NCBI GenBank assembly: GCA_021156245.1
Contig: JAJNBO010000161.1
Span: 1-6,332 of the forward strand
Reading direction: 5' to 3'
Length of the DNA: 6,332 bases
DNA from: Ramlibacter sp.
GTDB taxonomy: Bacteria; Pseudomonadota; Gammaproteobacteria; Burkholderiales; Burkholderiaceae_C
The translations under genes were made by a program, and so were the position numbers. Positions within the stretch are counted from its first letter, which is position 1. Each line of letters opens with the position of its first letter. Under the pieces are notes generated by a model, which was not told where the DNA came from, searched no databases, and saw only the letters and a program-made list of their open reading frames with translations. This document shows positions 5,037 to 6,332 of this stretch, piece by piece.

Positions 5037-5918
5037 ATGGAATCATCGATGACCACGCGCGTCACGCCCGAGCTGCTGGCCCGCCTGCGCGAATGGGAAG
5101 GCCGCAGCGAAACGCTCGCCGACGAAGTGACGGCGGCGCCGGTGCGCGCCCTGTCGGCCACGCTGGACCGCGACGACGCGGACCCCGCGCGGGGCACGCC
5201 GCTGCCGCCCCTGTGGCACTGGCTGTATTTCCTGCCGCACCATCGGCAGGGCGAGCTCGGTCCCGATGGCCATGCGCGCCGCGGCGGCTTCCTGCCGCCC
5301 GTGCCCCTGCCGCGCCGGATGTGGGCCGGTGGACGCCTGCAGTGGCACGCACCCTTGCAGGTGGGCGACGCAGTGGAGCGCAACTCGCGCATCGTCTCCG
5401 TCACGCACAAGGCCGGCCGCACGGGCGATCTCGTGTTCGTGCTGGTGCGTCACGAGTTGCGCAACGCCGCCGGGCTGGCATTGAGCGAGGAGCACGACAT
5501 CGTCTATCGGGCCGCGCCGCAGCCCGGCGACCCCGTGCCGCCGCCCCAGGCCGCGCCCATCGATGCCGCGTGGAGCCGCGAGATCGTCCCGGACGACGTC
5601 CTGCTGTTCCGCTATTCCGCGCTCACCTTCAACGGACACCGGATCCATTACGACCGCAAGTACGTGACCGAGGTCGAGGGCTACCCCGGCCTCATCGTGC
5701 ACGGGCCGCTGATCGCGACGCTGCTGGTCGACCTGCTGCGCCGCCAGCTGCCGCAAGCCACCCTGCGCAGTTTCAGCTTCAAGGCCGTGCGCCCCACTTT
5801 CGACCTGCACCCCTTCCGCGTCTGCGGCCAGCCGTCCCCCGACGGGCGCAGCGTGCGCCTGTGGGCGCAGGACCATGAAGGCTGGCTCACGATGCAGGCC
5901 GACGCCACCATCGAATGA
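5037..5918 (+). CDS. Double hot-dog acyl-CoA hydratase (FAS1-like/MaoC-like, mesaconyl-C4-CoA hydratase-related)
   Basis: This 293-residue protein looks like two fused hot-dog domains, the arrangement of eukaryote-type hydratase 2 and of 3-methylfumaryl-CoA (mesaconyl-C4-CoA) hydratases, which add water to an enoyl-CoA. The N-terminal half (about 10-160) contains LPPLWHWLYFLP (56-67), GGFLPPVPLPRRMWAGG (83-99), a long helix-strand region, and the strand EEHDIVYR (151-158). The C-terminal half has LTFNGHRIHYD (196-206), the likely active-site segment, and YPGLIVHGPL (216-225), which forms the central helix region. The usual hydratase motif G-D-x-N-P-x-H is here F-N-G-H-R-I-H, as is common in this subfamily. 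The start ATG 5037 follows GAGGGG. The gene is ten bases behind the CoA-transferase and one base before the dehydrogenase. In context it probably hydrates the product of that dehydrogenase. The family is fairly certain; the substrate is a guess. Confidence 0.85.
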   Translation: MESSMTTRVTPELLARLREWEGRSETLADEVTAAPVRALSATLDRDDADPARGTPLPPLWHWLYFLPHHRQGELGPDGHARRGGFLPPVPLPRRMWAGGRLQWHAPLQVGDAVERNSRIVSVTHKAGRTGDLVFVLVRHELRNAAGLALSEEHDIVYRAAPQPGDPVPPPQAAPIDAAWSREIVPDDVLLFRYSALTFNGHRIHYDRKYVTEVEGYPGLIVHGPLIATLLVDLLRRQLPQATLRSFSFKAVRPTFDLHPFRVCGQPSPDGRSVRLWAQDHEGWLTMQADATIE

Positions 5919-5919
5919 C

Positions 5920-6332
5920 ATGAAAACCGAGATCCCCACTCCCGACGCCCACCAGGAAATGCGCGAGGCCCTGCGTGCCATGTGCCGCAGCTTCGACTCC
6001 GCCTACTGGCAGAAGGTCGACAACGATCGGGGGTATCCCGAAGCTTTTGTCGATGCACTGACGGAGGCCGGCTGGATGGCGGCGCTGATCCCCACGGAGT
6101 ACGGCGGATCCGGCCTCGGCCTGGCGGAAGCGTCGGTGATCATGGAGGAGGTCAACTTCTCCGGCGGCAACGCGGGCGCGCTGCACGGGCAGATGTACAA
6201 CATGGGCACCGTGCTGCGGCACGGGTCGGACCGCCAGAAGCAGCAGTACCTGCCCGGCATCGCCAGCGGCAAGCTGCGCCTGCAGTCGATGGCCGTGACC
6301 GAGCCCACCACCGGCACCGACACCACGCAGCT
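5920..6332 (+). CDS. Acyl-CoA dehydrogenase, N-terminal part (3' truncated by window)
   Basis: The frame from ATG 5920 stays open to the window end (137 codons) and encodes the N-terminal and start of the middle domain of an FAD-dependent acyl-CoA dehydrogenase. These enzymes introduce a trans-2,3 double bond into acyl-CoA and pass electrons to electron-transfer flavoprotein. Visible family blocks are AGWMAALIPTEYGGSGLGLAEA (50-71), IMEEVNFSGGNAGALHGQ (74-91), LRHGSDRQKQQYLPGIASGKL (99-119) and the FAD/substrate-binding segment MAVTEPTTGTDTTQ (124-137). The last is the subfamily form of the usual [AG]-[LIVM]-[ST]-E-P-x-x-G-[ST]-D signature. The catalytic glutamate and the C-terminal domain are beyond the window. 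The ATG sits one base behind the hydratase stop with no obvious Shine-Dalgarno, so translation is probably coupled. It is the fourth gene of the operon starting at 3675. Confidence 0.93.
   Translation, partial: MKTEIPTPDAHQEMREALRAMCRSFDSAYWQKVDNDRGYPEAFVDALTEAGWMAALIPTEYGGSGLGLAEASVIMEEVNFSGGNAGALHGQMYNMGTVLRHGSDRQKQQYLPGIASGKLRLQSMAVTEPTTGTDTTQ

Noticed and set aside
5043..5981. Minus-strand open frame of 312 codons over the hydratase and dehydrogenase start
   Set aside because: The + strand frame carries recognised hot-dog and dehydrogenase motifs with coupled gene junctions; the antisense product has no recognisable pattern.

Overview
The window is a GC-rich chromosomal segment whose gene order and protein sequences suggest a betaproteobacterium of the order Burkholderiales, probably Comamonadaceae (Ramlibacter/Variovorax-like). 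This placement is an inference from ubiG-gph-ssrA synteny behind an OmpA-family gene, PcaIJ-like and hot-dog hydratase sequences, and strong G/C preference at third codon positions. I see no phage, transposon, CRISPR or plasmid genes.

Left part (1-2086), housekeeping: the 3' end of an OmpA-family outer-membrane/peptidoglycan-linking protein is closed by two tandem intrinsic terminators. A tightly coupled pair follows: ubiG (ubiquinone O-methyltransferase) and gph (phosphoglycolate phosphatase-type HAD hydrolase), overlapping by one base. Immediately behind gph lies ssrA, a complete one-piece tmRNA of about 375 nt with the tag ANDSSYALAA; its likely promoter overlaps the end of gph.

Middle (2087-3674): a stand-alone zinc-dependent succinylglutamate desuccinylase/aspartoacylase-family gene (+) converges with a small gene (-) encoding a secreted, low-complexity protein with a repeated GVPGVE-x-NVG unit. 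A 193-bp divergent intergenic region separates this small gene from the next operon.

Right part (3675-6332): a compact catabolic operon on the + strand. It encodes both subunits of a PcaIJ-type 3-oxoacid/3-oxoadipate CoA-transferase, a double hot-dog (FAS1-like/MaoC-like) acyl-CoA hydratase related to mesaconyl-C4-CoA hydratases, and the N-terminal part of an acyl-CoA dehydrogenase that runs off the window. Gene gaps are 1 to 10 bases. Together they would activate an organic acid with CoA from succinyl-CoA, oxidise the acyl-CoA and hydrate the enoyl-CoA; the true substrate cannot be read from this window.

Nothing here is clearly an undescribed system. The items most worth a second look are the small repeat-containing secreted protein, the CoA-transferase/hydratase/dehydrogenase operon with a PcaIJ-like transferase but no ring-cleavage genes nearby, the tmRNA tag variant, and the gph/ssrA promoter overlap.
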